NCBI GenBank assembly: GCA_964501655.1
Contig: CAZCTN010000001.1
Coordinates: 120,060 to 184,059 of the forward strand
DNA from: JAAYJK01 sp964501655
GTDB taxonomy: Bacteria > Bacillota > Syntrophomonadia > Syntrophomonadales > Syntrophomonadaceae
Direction of reading: 5' to 3'
DNA: 64,000 nt
The notes beneath the pieces were generated by a model. The model saw nothing but the letters and a program-made list of their open reading frames with translations, searched no databases and was not told the DNA's origin. The position numbers and the translations under genes were made by a program. Below are positions 35,648-45,672 of the stretch, piece by piece. Positions within the stretch are counted from its first letter, which is position 1; each line of letters opens with the position of its first letter.

Positions 35648-36679
35648 ATGTTATTTGCCAGCGAGGATATAGGGATTGATCTTGGAACAGCCAGCGTATT
35701 AGTTTTCAAAAAGGGCAAAGGTATTGTTCTGCATGAGCCATCAGTTGTCGCCATAGACAAGAATACAGATAAAATTATTGCCGTAGGAGAAGCCGCTCGT
35801 CTGATGTTAGGAAGGACCCCGGGCCATATAGTGGCCATTCGGCCTTTGAAAGATGGAGTGATAGCGGATTACGATACAACGGAAAAAATGTTGGCCTATT
35901 TTATCAGAAAAGTAATCGGTACCCGCTTCATATTTAAACCAAGAGTCATTGTTTGCATACCCACGGGCGCCACCGATGTAGAGGAAAGAGCGGTTAACCA
36001 GGCAACAGTAGCTTCTGGAGCCCGGCAGGCTTTTATAGTTGAGGAACCTCTGGCTGCTGCCTTGGGGGCCGGCATGAATATTTCTGATGCCACTGGCAAC
36101 ATGGTTGTCGATATAGGAGGAGGGACTTCTGATATTGCTGTTCTGTCATTGGGAGGAATAGTATGTGACGCTTCGCTTAGAGTTGGCGGGGACAAGTTTG
36201 ACGAAGCCATAATCAGATATATTCGCCGGGAGTATAATTTAATGATAGGGGAACGTACCGCTGAAGAGATAAAAATTAGAGTAGGAACTGCTTATGTCAC
36301 TGAGGACAATCGTGGTCGGTCCATGGAAGTAAGAGGTAGGGATCTGTTGACGGGACTGCCCAAAAACATCCAGGTAAGTTCTGAAGAAAGCTTCCGGGCG
36401 CTGCAGGAACCAATTGATGCCATAATCGAAGGAGTCAAGAAGGTTCTGGAAATCACCCCGCCGGAACTGGCCGCAGACATTGTAAATAACGGCATAGTTA
36501 TGACCGGGGGAGGATCATTGCTGAATGGCTTGGATACATTGTTGTCCAAGGAGACTAATTTGCCCGTGCATGTGGCCGAGGATGCCATATCCTGTGTAGC
36601 TATGGGGACCGGTAAAGCCCTGGAACAGATAGCGGTTATTAAACAGACCAGGAAAAGGGGAGTCAAAAGGATAATGTAG
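35648..36679 (+). CDS. mbl: MreB-family cell-shape protein, Mbl
   Basis: Actin-like filament protein guiding sidewall synthesis. Nucleotide motifs: DIGIDLGTASVLVF (phosphate 1), VVDIGGGTSDIAVLS (phosphate 2) and GIVMTGGGSLLNGLD (adenosine). Named Mbl because it follows spoIIID as in Bacillus. ATG 35648 is 11 bases after GGAGGA; the TTG at 35639 is too close to that RBS. Two TATAAT sites (35599 and 35610) lie upstream without a clear -35. Confidence 0.95.
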   Translation: MLFASEDIGIDLGTASVLVFKKGKGIVLHEPSVVAIDKNTDKIIAVGEAARLMLGRTPGHIVAIRPLKDGVIADYDTTEKMLAYFIRKVIGTRFIFKPRVIVCIPTGATDVEERAVNQATVASGARQAFIVEEPLAAALGAGMNISDATGNMVVDIGGGTSDIAVLSLGGIVCDASLRVGGDKFDEAIIRYIRREYNLMIGERTAEEIKIRVGTAYVTEDNRGRSMEVRGRDLLTGLPKNIQVSSEESFRALQEPIDAIIEGVKKVLEITPPELAADIVNNGIVMTGGGSLLNGLDTLLSKETNLPVHVAEDAISCVAMGTGKALEQIAVIKQTRKRGVKRIM

Positions 36680-36743
36680 CCTTCAAGTAAATGCTTAAAA
36701 AACACGATATATGACCAATAGCAGTTATTAAGGAGGGAGCCAT

Positions 36744-37526
36744 TTGATAAAAGGATGGTACACGGCCGCTTCGGGGATGATGATGCAGGCATCCCGGCAG
36801 GATGTAATAGCCAATAATATTGCCAATGCTTCCACTTCCGGATATAAGAAGCAAATGTCGGTATCCTGCGCTTTCCCGGATATGCTGATCAGCCGCCTGG
36901 AGAACAACAGCCGCACTTTTGCCCCATCAAGCAGCAGGGTTACCCCGATAGGCAGATTAGGAACCGGAGTTTGCCTGGAAGACATAGTAACCGACTTTGG
37001 CGTGGGAACCCTGTCCAAGACTGATCTGTCCACGGACCTATCCCTGACCCAGACCGGACAATATTTTGCGGTAGAAGTTGGGGCAGGAGAAAGATATACC
37101 AGAAACGGGGCCTTTAAGATAGACTCAGACGGGTGGCTGGTGGATACTCAGGGTAATCCGGTATTAAACGATGATAACGGATATATCAAGATAAACAGTG
37201 AATTCAGCATGGAGAGTACCGGGACGATTAACTTTAACGATGGATCGGCCCCGGTAAAATTGAAGGTAGTCGAATTTGATAATCCTGAACAGCTGGAAAG
37301 AATAGGCGATAGTCTTTACAGTAACGACAGCGGAATGGCTATAATAATTGAGGCCCGTAGTATAGAGGTTCTTCAGGGTTACCTGGAAGGGTCTAATGTG
37401 AATGCGGTCAGAGAAATGGTAGACTTGATAACCGCGGTGAGATCATATGAATCTCTGCAGAAAGTAGTGCAGGCCGAGGACGAAACCGCCGGCATCGCTA
37501 TAGACAAAGTAGGAAGCACCTCTTGA
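36744..37526 (+). CDS. Flagellar basal-body rod protein, FlgF/FlgG (FlhO/FlhP) type
   Basis: 260 residues with the rod N-terminal motif IANNIANASTSGYKKQ and the C-terminal helix EGSNVNAVREMVDLITAVRSYE. In Bacillus two such genes, flhO and flhP, follow mbl; here only one is present, and which of the two it matches is not decided. TTG start after AAGGAGGGAG. Ends in a strong terminator. Confidence 0.9.
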   Translation: MIKGWYTAASGMMMQASRQDVIANNIANASTSGYKKQMSVSCAFPDMLISRLENNSRTFAPSSSRVTPIGRLGTGVCLEDIVTDFGVGTLSKTDLSTDLSLTQTGQYFAVEVGAGERYTRNGAFKIDSDGWLVDTQGNPVLNDDNGYIKINSEFSMESTGTINFNDGSAPVKLKVVEFDNPEQLERIGDSLYSNDSGMAIIIEARSIEVLQGYLEGSNVNAVREMVDLITAVRSYESLQKVVQAEDETAGIAIDKVGSTS

Positions 37527-37530
37527 TGTA

Positions 37531-37561
37531 AAAAAACCCCGCCTTCGGCGGGGTTTTTTTT
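37531..37561 (+). terminator. Strong intrinsic terminator after the flagellar gene
   Basis: CCCCGCC / GGCGGGG stem with a TTC loop, flanked by six A upstream and eight T downstream; could work in both directions. Confidence 0.9.
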
Positions 37562-37656
37562 ATCCCCTGGCCCTTATGGCCAGGGGTAGTGAATTCCTTA
37601 AAGCCAAAAAAGGAGAAAAATAAGTTATAATACTGATATGACCTGGAGAAATGAGG

Positions 37657-38418
37657 ATGAATATGCCCAAGCAGCAAAAGGCGGAAATATTAGGCTGCTT
37701 TGTTGACCTGCTGGACCTGGAACAGGCTGTAGAGACGATCAGGAATTTAAGGGAGTGCCATGATACGCAGATGGTGGTAACCTTAAATGCAGAAATAGCC
37801 TATGCTGCCCGGGATAATAGGCAGTTGCAGGCTATTATCAATTCCGCTGGGTTGGTAACCGCGGATGGGATCGGTGTCGTATGGGCGGTCCGAACCATGG
37901 GGGGCCAAATTAAACAGCGGGTAACCGGAATAGAACTGGTTTATCGAGTGAGCGAAGAAGCGGCCAGAGAGGGCTGGAGGATATTTTTGCTGGGATCTGC
38001 CCCCGGGATAGCAGAAAAAGCAGCCGACGGGTTATGCAGCTTATACCCGGGATTGAAGGTTGCCGGCAGTGAGCATGGTTATCATGGTTCTAAGGAGATG
38101 CCTGCGGTAATTAGTAAGATAAATGAAGCGCGGCCGGATATATTGATGGTAGCCCTGGGGGCGCCACGGCAGGAATACTGGATAAGTGAACACCAAGCCG
38201 AACTGGAAGTTCCGGTTTGTATCGGGGTGGGTGGGAGTTTTGATGTGATTGCCGGGGAAAAGAAAAGAGCTCCGGAAATCTTCATCAAACTTAACCTGGA
38301 ATGGTTATATCGCCTGCTTTCTGAACCCGCCCGGATAAAAAGGCAGGTGGTGCTGCCGCTGTTCGTCTTTCAAGTATTAAAGAATAAGTATATGCACCGG
38401 AACAAAGGTGATGAATAA
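37657..38418 (+). CDS. tagA: WecG/TagA/CpsF-family glycosyltransferase
   Basis: Likely N-acetylmannosaminyltransferase making the linkage unit of wall teichoic-acid-like polymers. Seen: TLNAEIAYAARDN, TADGIGVVWAVR with the catalytic Asp, LGSAPGIAEKAA and ALGAPRQEYWI. About 254 residues. Among three close ATGs, the one at 37657 has the best spacing (8 bases) to GGAG. A TATAAT at 37626 lacks a clear -35. Confidence 0.88.
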   Translation: MNMPKQQKAEILGCFVDLLDLEQAVETIRNLRECHDTQMVVTLNAEIAYAARDNRQLQAIINSAGLVTADGIGVVWAVRTMGGQIKQRVTGIELVYRVSEEAAREGWRIFLLGSAPGIAEKAADGLCSLYPGLKVAGSEHGYHGSKEMPAVISKINEARPDILMVALGAPRQEYWISEHQAELEVPVCIGVGGSFDVIAGEKKRAPEIFIKLNLEWLYRLLSEPARIKRQVVLPLFVFQVLKNKYMHRNKGDE

Positions 38419-38521
38419 AGATGGACAAAGCCAGGAACAGCTTCAATAAGCTGGGGCTTCAACCGAAGCCGGAGGCGAGCAAAGCCAGGAGGACAATCAA
38501 GCTAAAAGTGAGGGGAAGCGG

Positions 38522-40645
38522 TTGGACCAGGAGAGTATTTTTGCCCTGGATATTGGTACACGTAAAATAGTAGGGGTAGTAATGCAGAAGAAAACTGATG
38601 GATATGAGATACTCGGAAGTGCGATGCTGGAACATACTACCAGAGCTATGGTGGATGGTCAAATACATGATGTGGAAGCCGTTGCGTCTACTATCGAGAA
38701 GATTAAGCATATCCTGGAAGAACGATTGCAGCTGGAGCTGAAACAGGCTGCGGTTGCAGCAGCAGGACGATCCTTGCTTACCGCAGTTGGGAAAGCAGCC
38801 AGGCGGATAAGTATAATGAGCGAGATCAACCAGGCGGAAGTAAGCGCCCTGGAGATAGAAGCGGTACATTTTGCCCAAAACCATTTAACCAGAGCCGAAG
38901 AAAGCAATAATTATTTTTGTGTCGGCTACAGTGTAGTTAAATATTTGCTGGAGGGTCAGCATATGGCCAGTCTGGTGGGACAACGAGGAGAAGAGATCGG
39001 AGTGGAAATCATCGCCACCTTCCTTCCCCGGGTAGTGGTAGACAGCCTATTTTCAGCCCTTAATAGAGCAGGTTTGGAAGCCAGCAATCTTACCCTGGAA
39101 CCTATCGCGGCCCTTTCAGTAGCCATACCTCCAGAAATGAGGATGCTGAATCTGGTACTGGTCGATGTAGGAGCAGGTACTTCTGACCTGGCTATAGTCA
39201 ATAATGGCAGCATCACTGCTTATGCTATGGTTCCCTGTGCCGGAGATGAGATTACTGAATGTATTGCCTCGGAGTACTTGTTGGATTTCTATACCGCCGA
39301 GTCCCTTAAAAGACAGCTGTCAGGCGGGGAGGAATTAAAGTCAGCCGACATCCTTGGGAATATGCTGACTATCCCGGTTATGGAAATAATTGAAAAAATT
39401 AATCCGGTGCTCAAAGATATTACTGATAGTATTGCCAATCAGGTACTGGAACTAAATATGAAAAAACCTGATGCCGTAGTATGCGTGGGAGGAGGCAGTC
39501 TGACTCCCGGCTTTACAGAAGAACTGGCAGAAAAGCTTTCTATTGCCTCCAGGCGGGTAGGTTTAAGGACTCCTGCCCAGTTCCGGCAGATCGAAGTAGG
39601 GGACGAATATTTATTGGGACCCCAGGGAGTTACTCCTCTGGGTATAGCCTACCACGCTTTGTCTCATCCGCCCGCGCCTCTGGTCAAGGTCCGGGTTAAT
39701 GATCGGGAACTGGCCCTTTGGAATGCCGGGGAGTTTACAGTAGCCACTGCTCTGTTAAGTTCCGGGTTGAATCTGGGCAACATCTATGGCAAGCCAGGTT
39801 TAGGCAAAACGGTAGAAATAAACGGCGCGGTAAAAACCATTAAAGGCGAAATAGGGCAACCTCCAGTTATTAAGGTTAACGGGCAAGACGCTTCCCTGGA
39901 TGCTCTAATAAGGGATGGAGACCAGATTGAATTTCATCGGGGGCGAAGCGGCCGGGACGCTAAATTGCTGGTTTCAGATCTGCTTGAGGATTTATCGACC
40001 CAGGTGATGGTGAATGGGCAGGAGGTTCAGGTCACAGCCCGGGTGACGGTTAATGGGCAACCTGCTGCTGGAGAAGAGGAGATTCCAGACCGGGCAGTAG
40101 TTCAGTTCCAGCCTGCCGGCAGGTTGGAAAACATTCTTCAGCAATGCGGAATTCCAGAGCATCGGCTGGCCGAGAGTATATATTACTGCTACCTGAATGA
40201 AGAGAAAAAAGAATTGAAATGGAAGCCCCTGGAAGTAAAAGTCAATGGACAGGAAGCGCAGATGAATCAAGACCTGCCCCGGGGGGCAGAAATCATCTAT
40301 ACCATGAAACATGAGATACCTATGATCAAGGACTTCATAGGGGAATCAGGCAGCTACGATATACGAGTAACAGTGAATAAAGAAGTGATTACTATACGAA
40401 AAGAAGGAGCGGCAATTCTAATGGATGGACAGCCAGTTACCCTGGAGGACAGAATTAAACAGGGAGCAACTCTGAGCATGGTTAAAAGCCGGAACGGAGC
40501 CATTTTGAGTGATATCTTCCAGGTGGTAAACATCAAGCCATCGCTGCAACAGCAACGTCTGCTGATTAGAGTCGATGGACGGGATGCCGGTTATACTACT
40601 CCCATCTTTGAGAACAGCGAAATAGAAATTACCTGGGAGCAGTAA
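38522..40645 (+). CDS. FtsA-like actin-fold protein with a long repeated C-terminal tail
   Basis: 707 residues, against about 420 for ordinary FtsA. Residues 1-385 carry the FtsA/actin core: FALDIGTRKIVGVV, the 1C-type insertion (DGQIHDVEAVASTIEKI...), LVDVGAGTSDLAIV and AVVCVGGGSLTPGF. Residues 386-707 hold a repeated short unit of the form V-x-V-(N/D)-G-(Q/R), about 10 residues, then (L/I)-x-x-G-(D/A)-x-I, at about 451, 509, 573, 632 and 682; it looks like a chain of small beta modules. The role is unknown, perhaps in division or sporulation. TTG start after GAGGGGAAG. Confidence 0.82.
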   Translation: MDQESIFALDIGTRKIVGVVMQKKTDGYEILGSAMLEHTTRAMVDGQIHDVEAVASTIEKIKHILEERLQLELKQAAVAAAGRSLLTAVGKAARRISIMSEINQAEVSALEIEAVHFAQNHLTRAEESNNYFCVGYSVVKYLLEGQHMASLVGQRGEEIGVEIIATFLPRVVVDSLFSALNRAGLEASNLTLEPIAALSVAIPPEMRMLNLVLVDVGAGTSDLAIVNNGSITAYAMVPCAGDEITECIASEYLLDFYTAESLKRQLSGGEELKSADILGNMLTIPVMEIIEKINPVLKDITDSIANQVLELNMKKPDAVVCVGGGSLTPGFTEELAEKLSIASRRVGLRTPAQFRQIEVGDEYLLGPQGVTPLGIAYHALSHPPAPLVKVRVNDRELALWNAGEFTVATALLSSGLNLGNIYGKPGLGKTVEINGAVKTIKGEIGQPPVIKVNGQDASLDALIRDGDQIEFHRGRSGRDAKLLVSDLLEDLSTQVMVNGQEVQVTARVTVNGQPAAGEEEIPDRAVVQFQPAGRLENILQQCGIPEHRLAESIYYCYLNEEKKELKWKPLEVKVNGQEAQMNQDLPRGAEIIYTMKHEIPMIKDFIGESGSYDIRVTVNKEVITIRKEGAAILMDGQPVTLEDRIKQGATLSMVKSRNGAILSDIFQVVNIKPSLQQQRLLIRVDGRDAGYTTPIFENSEIEITWEQ

Positions 40646-40794
40646 ACAGATAAACTGCCCGGCGGTGTCTGGCAATGCTTAAAGGGCAGCCACGTCAGAC
40701 TATTAATTTTTGTGTATAAGGACAGGAAAAATTATTAATCCTCTTAGGAAGGGGGTTTATTTTTTTGGGTATAAATATTATAATTAACAGACAA

Positions 40795-40811
40795 AGTCAA
40801 ATATAGTCAAA
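40795..40811 (+). promoter_or_regulatory. CtsR operator
   Basis: Tandem heptads AGTCAAA-TAT-AGTCAAA, matching the CtsR consensus (A/GGTCAAA-NAN-A/GGTCAAA). A TATAAT at 40779-40784 places the likely start within or beside the operator, so bound CtsR would block it. Confidence 0.88.
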
Positions 40812-40823
40812 CAGGAGAAAGCC

Positions 40824-41255
40824 ATGAAAAAAAGCTTGGCCGATAGGATTGAACAATATATAAAGGTATTGATCGAAAGAAGTGAAGAAAAGCAGATTGA
40901 GATACAACGAGCGGAATTAGCCGAAACTTTTTCCTGTGTTCCTTCACAGGTTACCTACGTTATTGCTACCAGATTTCAGGAGAAGTATGGATATCTGACT
41001 GAAAGCAGGAGGGGCGGTAAAGGTTTTGTGCGCATCACGCGTTTTACTATGAGCAGTGATATATGTACCATATCGGATGCGGACAAATTATTCGATTTTA
41101 TCAATGAGTTGATGGAAAAGAAAATGCTGGATCATAAAGAAGGGAGCCTGCTGAAACACATTGTTTTGTCTGCAGGCAATGATTTGAGCAATGAAGAGAA
41201 AAAAAACCTATATAATTCTGTAGTCCGGGCCCTTACCGAATATCTGAATTTGTAG
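40824..41255 (+). CDS. ctsR: Heat-shock repressor CtsR
   Basis: 143-residue winged-helix repressor of clp genes. Seen: ADRIEQYIKVLIERS, FSCVPSQVTYVIATRF, and the basic wing ESRRGGKGFVRI, which contacts DNA and whose Arg is the target of McsB in relatives. First gene of ctsR-mcsA-mcsB-clpC; its own operator lies just upstream. Confidence 0.96.
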   Translation: MKKSLADRIEQYIKVLIERSEEKQIEIQRAELAETFSCVPSQVTYVIATRFQEKYGYLTESRRGGKGFVRITRFTMSSDICTISDADKLFDFINELMEKKMLDHKEGSLLKHIVLSAGNDLSNEEKKNLYNSVVRALTEYLNL

Positions 41256-41272
41256 AACTGAGGAGGAAGAAT

Positions 41273-41797
41273 ATGTTTTGCGATGATTGTAAGCAAAATC
41301 CAGCCACGGTGCATTTAACTCAGATGCTCAACGGCAAGAAGATAGACATGCATTTATGCCCGGAGTGTGCTGCCAAAAAGGGACTTATGTTGTTCACTAA
41401 TGATAAGCAGTTTTCCATTCCTAATTTTCTGGGTAGTTTTCTGGGCAGTGAGTTTAACTTAAAGGATATGCAGACCATGGCCAATCCCAAAACCTGCAAT
41501 AACTGCGGTATGAGCTTTGCGGATATCAGACAGACCGGGAAACTGGGATGTTCTGAATGTTATGAAGCCTTTGACAGTGAATTGGAGCCAACCTTGCGGC
41601 GTATACACGGCAACAGTAAGCACCTAGGGAAAATACCGCTTCGAGGAGGAGAGAGGGTATTCCTCAAGAAAGAGATGGATGAATTAAAACTGGAGCTTCA
41701 GAAGGCGATAAGAGAAGAAAGCTACGAACAAGCGGCAGAGATACGAGACAAAATTAAAGAACTGGAGAAAGTGATAAATGAGGAGGGAAGCCGGTGA
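41273..41797 (+). CDS. mcsA: McsA, activator of the McsB arginine kinase
   Basis: 174 residues with four CxxC-type pairs (FCDDCKQ, CPECAAKKG, CNNCGMSF, CSECYEAF), forming zinc sites, and a C-terminal UVR motif (YEQAAEIRDKIKEL). It shares the fourth base pair overlap GTGA with mcsB, so the pair is translationally coupled. Confidence 0.95.
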   Translation: MFCDDCKQNPATVHLTQMLNGKKIDMHLCPECAAKKGLMLFTNDKQFSIPNFLGSFLGSEFNLKDMQTMANPKTCNNCGMSFADIRQTGKLGCSECYEAFDSELEPTLRRIHGNSKHLGKIPLRGGERVFLKKEMDELKLELQKAIREESYEQAAEIRDKIKELEKVINEEGSR

Positions 41798-42867
41798 GCA
41801 ACGAGGATATATTTAATGGCAACTGGGTAGCCTGGATGAAATCCCAGGCTGGCTTGGAAACAGACATAGTTATAAGCAGCCGGATTCGATTAGCACGTAA
41901 TCTTCAGGGCATGCCATTTCCATTTTTAATGAATGCTGAAACTGGCAACAAATCAATGCAGGCAATAACTGAGGCCTGGCAAAACAGCGAGAATGATGCA
42001 TTATCATCAATGGATATGATTACCTTTGATCAAGTGCCGGCCCTGGATCGGCATATACTGGTGGAAAAACATCTAATCAGTCCGGAGCATGGCTTGTCGG
42101 AAGATCCTTATCGCGGACTGCTGCTCAGCAAAGATGGTTCTATCGCCATAATGATAAATGAGGAAGATCATCTAAGGATACAGGTTTTACTACCCGGTTT
42201 GCAGATGGAACAATGTTATGAACTGGCTCAGACTATGGATGACGAACTGGAAAAAAGGCTTAATTTTGCTTTTGACGAACAGCGGGGTTACCTAACTTCC
42301 TGTCCTACCAATGTGGGGACTGGAATGCGGGCGTCAGTAATGCTGCATCTGCCCGCTATAGCCATCAGCGGGCAGAGGAACAGAATATTTCAAAATATTA
42401 ATCAACTGGGAATGACGGTTCGGGGTCTGTATGGGGAAGGTACTGATATTATCGGTAACTATGTGCAGTTGTCCAATCAGATTACACTGGGACAAACGGA
42501 AAATGAAATTATTACCAACCTGGGAATAATCAGCCGTCAGATAGTGGAACAGGAAACAATACTGCGCAGAAGCTTGCAGGAGGAGATGAGATATCAGCTG
42601 GAAGACCGGGTAGGAAGGGCTTATGGGATATTGACCAACGCCCGGGTCATGAATTCCAATGAAGCTCTGACCCTGCTCTCCGACGTTCGTCTGGGAGTTG
42701 ATCTGGGAATCATTGAAGGAATTAGCCCCCAGCTCATTAATCAACTGGTGGTGGCAATTAAACCTGCTCATCTGCAGAAGAGGGCTGGCGGGGAAATGGA
42801 AGCTTTTATGCGCGATGTGAAGAGAGCTGAAGTTATCAAAGAAATACTGTTGAAAAGCAGCCGATAA
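41794..42867 (+). CDS. mcsB: Protein arginine kinase McsB
   Basis: Phosphagen-kinase-fold enzyme that phosphorylates arginines to mark proteins for ClpCP. Seen: DIVISSRIRLARNLQGMPFP, the substrate Glu/His region around INEEDHLRIQ, and CPTNVGTGMRASVML. 357 residues. GTG start after GAGGAGG. Confidence 0.96.
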   Translation: MSNEDIFNGNWVAWMKSQAGLETDIVISSRIRLARNLQGMPFPFLMNAETGNKSMQAITEAWQNSENDALSSMDMITFDQVPALDRHILVEKHLISPEHGLSEDPYRGLLLSKDGSIAIMINEEDHLRIQVLLPGLQMEQCYELAQTMDDELEKRLNFAFDEQRGYLTSCPTNVGTGMRASVMLHLPAIAISGQRNRIFQNINQLGMTVRGLYGEGTDIIGNYVQLSNQITLGQTENEIITNLGIISRQIVEQETILRRSLQEEMRYQLEDRVGRAYGILTNARVMNSNEALTLLSDVRLGVDLGIIEGISPQLINQLVVAIKPAHLQKRAGGEMEAFMRDVKRAEVIKEILLKSSR

Positions 42868-42887
42868 TTAGGAAAGGAGGACTTTAT

Positions 42888-45368
42888 ATGTTCAGAAGAT
42901 TTACTCAAAGAGCAAGGAATGCGGTGATCCATGCCCAGGAAGAAGCGCGACAGCTAAACCATTCTGCTATTGGAACCGAGCATATATTACTGGGAGTTTT
43001 GCGTGAAGGTGAGGGAGTAGGGGCTAAAGCTCTCCGGAGTATGGGCATTGATCTGGATAAGATTCGATCCGAAGTAACCAAATTGATAGGCGAAAAAGGC
43101 GATAACGGCCAGGCAGCAGGGGATCTGCCCATAACTCCGGGGGTGAAAAAGGTTTTCAATCTTTCTTTCGAAGAGGCCCGGGTTCAGGGGGTTAATTATG
43201 TAGGCACTGAACACTTACTGCTGGCCATATTGCATGAAGAAGAGGGTATGGCAGGACAGGTACTGGTATCCATGGGAGTAAAACCCGAAGATCTAAGGGA
43301 GCAGGTACTTATACTGCTGGGAGGAGAAAGTACCGCAGCTTACGATAATAATAACCTGGGAGAAAGTCAACAGGACAACTCAGGCTCAGCCGCTCAGGCC
43401 AAGAGAAAACAACGGAGCAAGACTCCTACCTTGGATTCCTTTAGCCGCGATTTAACCAAGGATGCCGGAGAAGGCCGCTTAGATCCGGTTATTGGCCGAA
43501 CCGGGGAGATAGAAAGGGTTATCCAAATATTATCCCGACGGACCAAGAATAATCCAGTTCTAATTGGTGATCCGGGAGTGGGCAAGACAGCTATAGTGGA
43601 AGGACTGGCTCAACGCATCAATGAGAACCAGGTTCCTGAAATACTGGCCAGTAAGCGAGTAGTGGCCCTGGATTTATCCTCTATGATTGCCGGGACCAAG
43701 TATCGGGGAGAATTTGAAGATCGTTTGACCAAAATTGTTAATGAGATTAGAACTGCCGGTGACGTAATTGTATTCATAGATGAATTGCATACCATTGTCG
43801 GAGCAGGTGCAGCTGAGGGTGCCATTGATGCCGCCAATATTCTGAAACCATCCCTGGCCCGGGGAGAATTTCAATGCGTTGGAGCCACCACCCTGGATGA
43901 ATATCGGAAGCATATCGAAAAAGATGCGGCCCTGGAAAGAAGATTCCAGCCGATAACGGTGGATGAACCTACTATTGAAGAGAGTATCGAAATATTGAAA
44001 GGATTGCGTGATCGCTATGAGGCTCATCACGGAGTCAAGATTACTGATGAAGCCATAGAAGCTGCAGCTCGTTTGTCGGCTCGCTACATCAGTGATCGCT
44101 TTTTACCGGATAAAGCTATTGATCTTATTGACGAAGCCTCATCCCGGGTGCGGCTGGCAAATTATATTTTGCCCGACGAGCTGAAACAAAAGGAACTGCG
44201 ACTGCAGGAGCTGATAAAAGAAAAAGAGGAGGCTATTAATGGTCAGGAATATGAGAAAGCAGCCAAATTGAGAGACGAGGAGCAAAATCTTAAGAACGAG
44301 GTAGACAGCGAGCGCAAGGAATGGCTGAGCCAGAGGAGTTTGCAGTTCGGCTTGGTGGGGGAAGAAGAGATTGCAGATATAGTAGCCAGCTGGACAGGCA
44401 TACCGGTCAGCAAACTGGCAGCCGAGGAAAGTCAGAGGTTGGTCAACCTGGAAGACTTGCTTCATAAGAGACTGGTTGGACAAAACGAAGCGGTTAAAGC
44501 CGTGGCCCGGGCAGTCAGAAGGGCTCGTGCCGGCTTAAAGAATCCCAAGCGCCCCATCGGTTCCTTCGTTTTCCTGGGACCTACTGGAGTAGGGAAGACG
44601 GAGTTGGCCCGGGCACTGGCCGAGGCCATGTTCGGCAGTGAGGATGCTATTATTCGTTTGGATATGTCCGAATATATGGAGAAGCATGCGGTTTCCAGGA
44701 TGATAGGTTCTCCCCCCGGATATGTAGGCTATGATGAAGGCGGACAGCTTACTGAACGAGTCAGAAGGAAGCCGTATTCGGTTATTCTGCTGGATGAGAT
44801 AGAAAAGGCGCATTCCGACGTATTTAATATTTTGCTGCAGGTGCTGGAAGATGGCCGATTAACCGACGGTCAGGGAAGGACGGTTGATTTCCGTAATACT
44901 GTAGTGATTATGACCTCCAATGTAGGAGCTGAATCCATTAAGCAGGGCAAGCAGGTGGGCTTTAACCGGGCCATCGATGAAGCTCAGAATTATGATCAGA
45001 TGAAAAATCGGGTGATGGAGCAGTTGAAACACACTTTCCGGCCGGAATTTATTAACCGGGTGGATGAAATGATAGTATTCCAAAACCTCTCAGATGAAGA
45101 ACTGGCCCAAATAGTAGATCTGCTCCTACAGGACCTGGAAAAGAGAATAAAAGATAATGGATATGAAATGGAGCTCAGAGAAGGAGCCAGAAAGCTGATT
45201 ATGAAAGAAGGATATGATCCTAGTTATGGGGCGCGCCCCCTCAAGCGAGCTTTGCAGAAACTGGTGGAAGACAGCATTTCCGAAGAGATCCTGAAAAAAA
45301 CCGTGGTTCCGGGAGACCGGATACTGGTAGATGCTGTAGAGGACCAAATCATCATTTCCAGAGCTTAG
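42888..45368 (+). CDS. clpC: AAA+ unfoldase ClpC
   Basis: 826 residues: a double Clp-N domain (FTQRARNAVIHAQEEAR, then VKKVFNLSFEEARV), D1 Walker A GDPGVGKTAIVEGLA, a UVR-containing M domain (about 430-460), and D2 Walker A GPTGVGKTELARALAEA with SRMIGSPPGYVGYDEGG. Partner of ClpP and McsB. RBS AAAGGAGG; last gene of the CtsR operon. Confidence 0.97.
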   Translation: MFRRFTQRARNAVIHAQEEARQLNHSAIGTEHILLGVLREGEGVGAKALRSMGIDLDKIRSEVTKLIGEKGDNGQAAGDLPITPGVKKVFNLSFEEARVQGVNYVGTEHLLLAILHEEEGMAGQVLVSMGVKPEDLREQVLILLGGESTAAYDNNNLGESQQDNSGSAAQAKRKQRSKTPTLDSFSRDLTKDAGEGRLDPVIGRTGEIERVIQILSRRTKNNPVLIGDPGVGKTAIVEGLAQRINENQVPEILASKRVVALDLSSMIAGTKYRGEFEDRLTKIVNEIRTAGDVIVFIDELHTIVGAGAAEGAIDAANILKPSLARGEFQCVGATTLDEYRKHIEKDAALERRFQPITVDEPTIEESIEILKGLRDRYEAHHGVKITDEAIEAAARLSARYISDRFLPDKAIDLIDEASSRVRLANYILPDELKQKELRLQELIKEKEEAINGQEYEKAAKLRDEEQNLKNEVDSERKEWLSQRSLQFGLVGEEEIADIVASWTGIPVSKLAAEESQRLVNLEDLLHKRLVGQNEAVKAVARAVRRARAGLKNPKRPIGSFVFLGPTGVGKTELARALAEAMFGSEDAIIRLDMSEYMEKHAVSRMIGSPPGYVGYDEGGQLTERVRRKPYSVILLDEIEKAHSDVFNILLQVLEDGRLTDGQGRTVDFRNTVVIMTSNVGAESIKQGKQVGFNRAIDEAQNYDQMKNRVMEQLKHTFRPEFINRVDEMIVFQNLSDEELAQIVDLLLQDLEKRIKDNGYEMELREGARKLIMKEGYDPSYGARPLKRALQKLVEDSISEEILKKTVVPGDRILVDAVEDQIIISRA

Positions 45369-45672
45369 CTGCCGATGCTAAATGAAGTGAACTGCTCCCC
45401 TTTCCAACCAGCATATCGTGTTTATATGGCTGTCTGGCGGGGGGAGCAGTTGTTGTTCCCTCTGAAAAGCTGCTTTGATAGAGCAGGTGTTTCAGGATCA
45501 GAGAAGATGGTAAAGCTGGCAGGGCAAGCTTCAGAGCGATTTTAATTATTTTCCTGCTTATGACGATATTTATATAGAATACTATAATTAAGATAAATTA
45601 GCTTATTGGTCATAATTTCTGCCATCTTTGTTATGGGTCTTTAGGGTATAATGTTCTAATAAGGAGAGCATT
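45369..45672 (+). other. Intergenic stretch between clpC and radA
   Basis: No gene seen. It holds the clpC terminator hairpin, AT-rich sequence, and TATAAT sites at about 45582 and 45645 that may serve radA; no convincing -35 accompanies either. Confidence 0.6.
45390..45451 (+). terminator. Hairpin terminator after clpC
   Basis: Eleven-base stem AACTGCTCCCC / GGGGAGCAGTT with a 40-base interior, followed by a broken T-run (GTTGTTCC). Confidence 0.65.

Noticed and set aside
38411..38521. Possible short genes between tagA and the FtsA-like gene
   Set aside because: One frame stops after 12 codons and another runs into the FtsA-like gene out of frame; neither has a good RBS.
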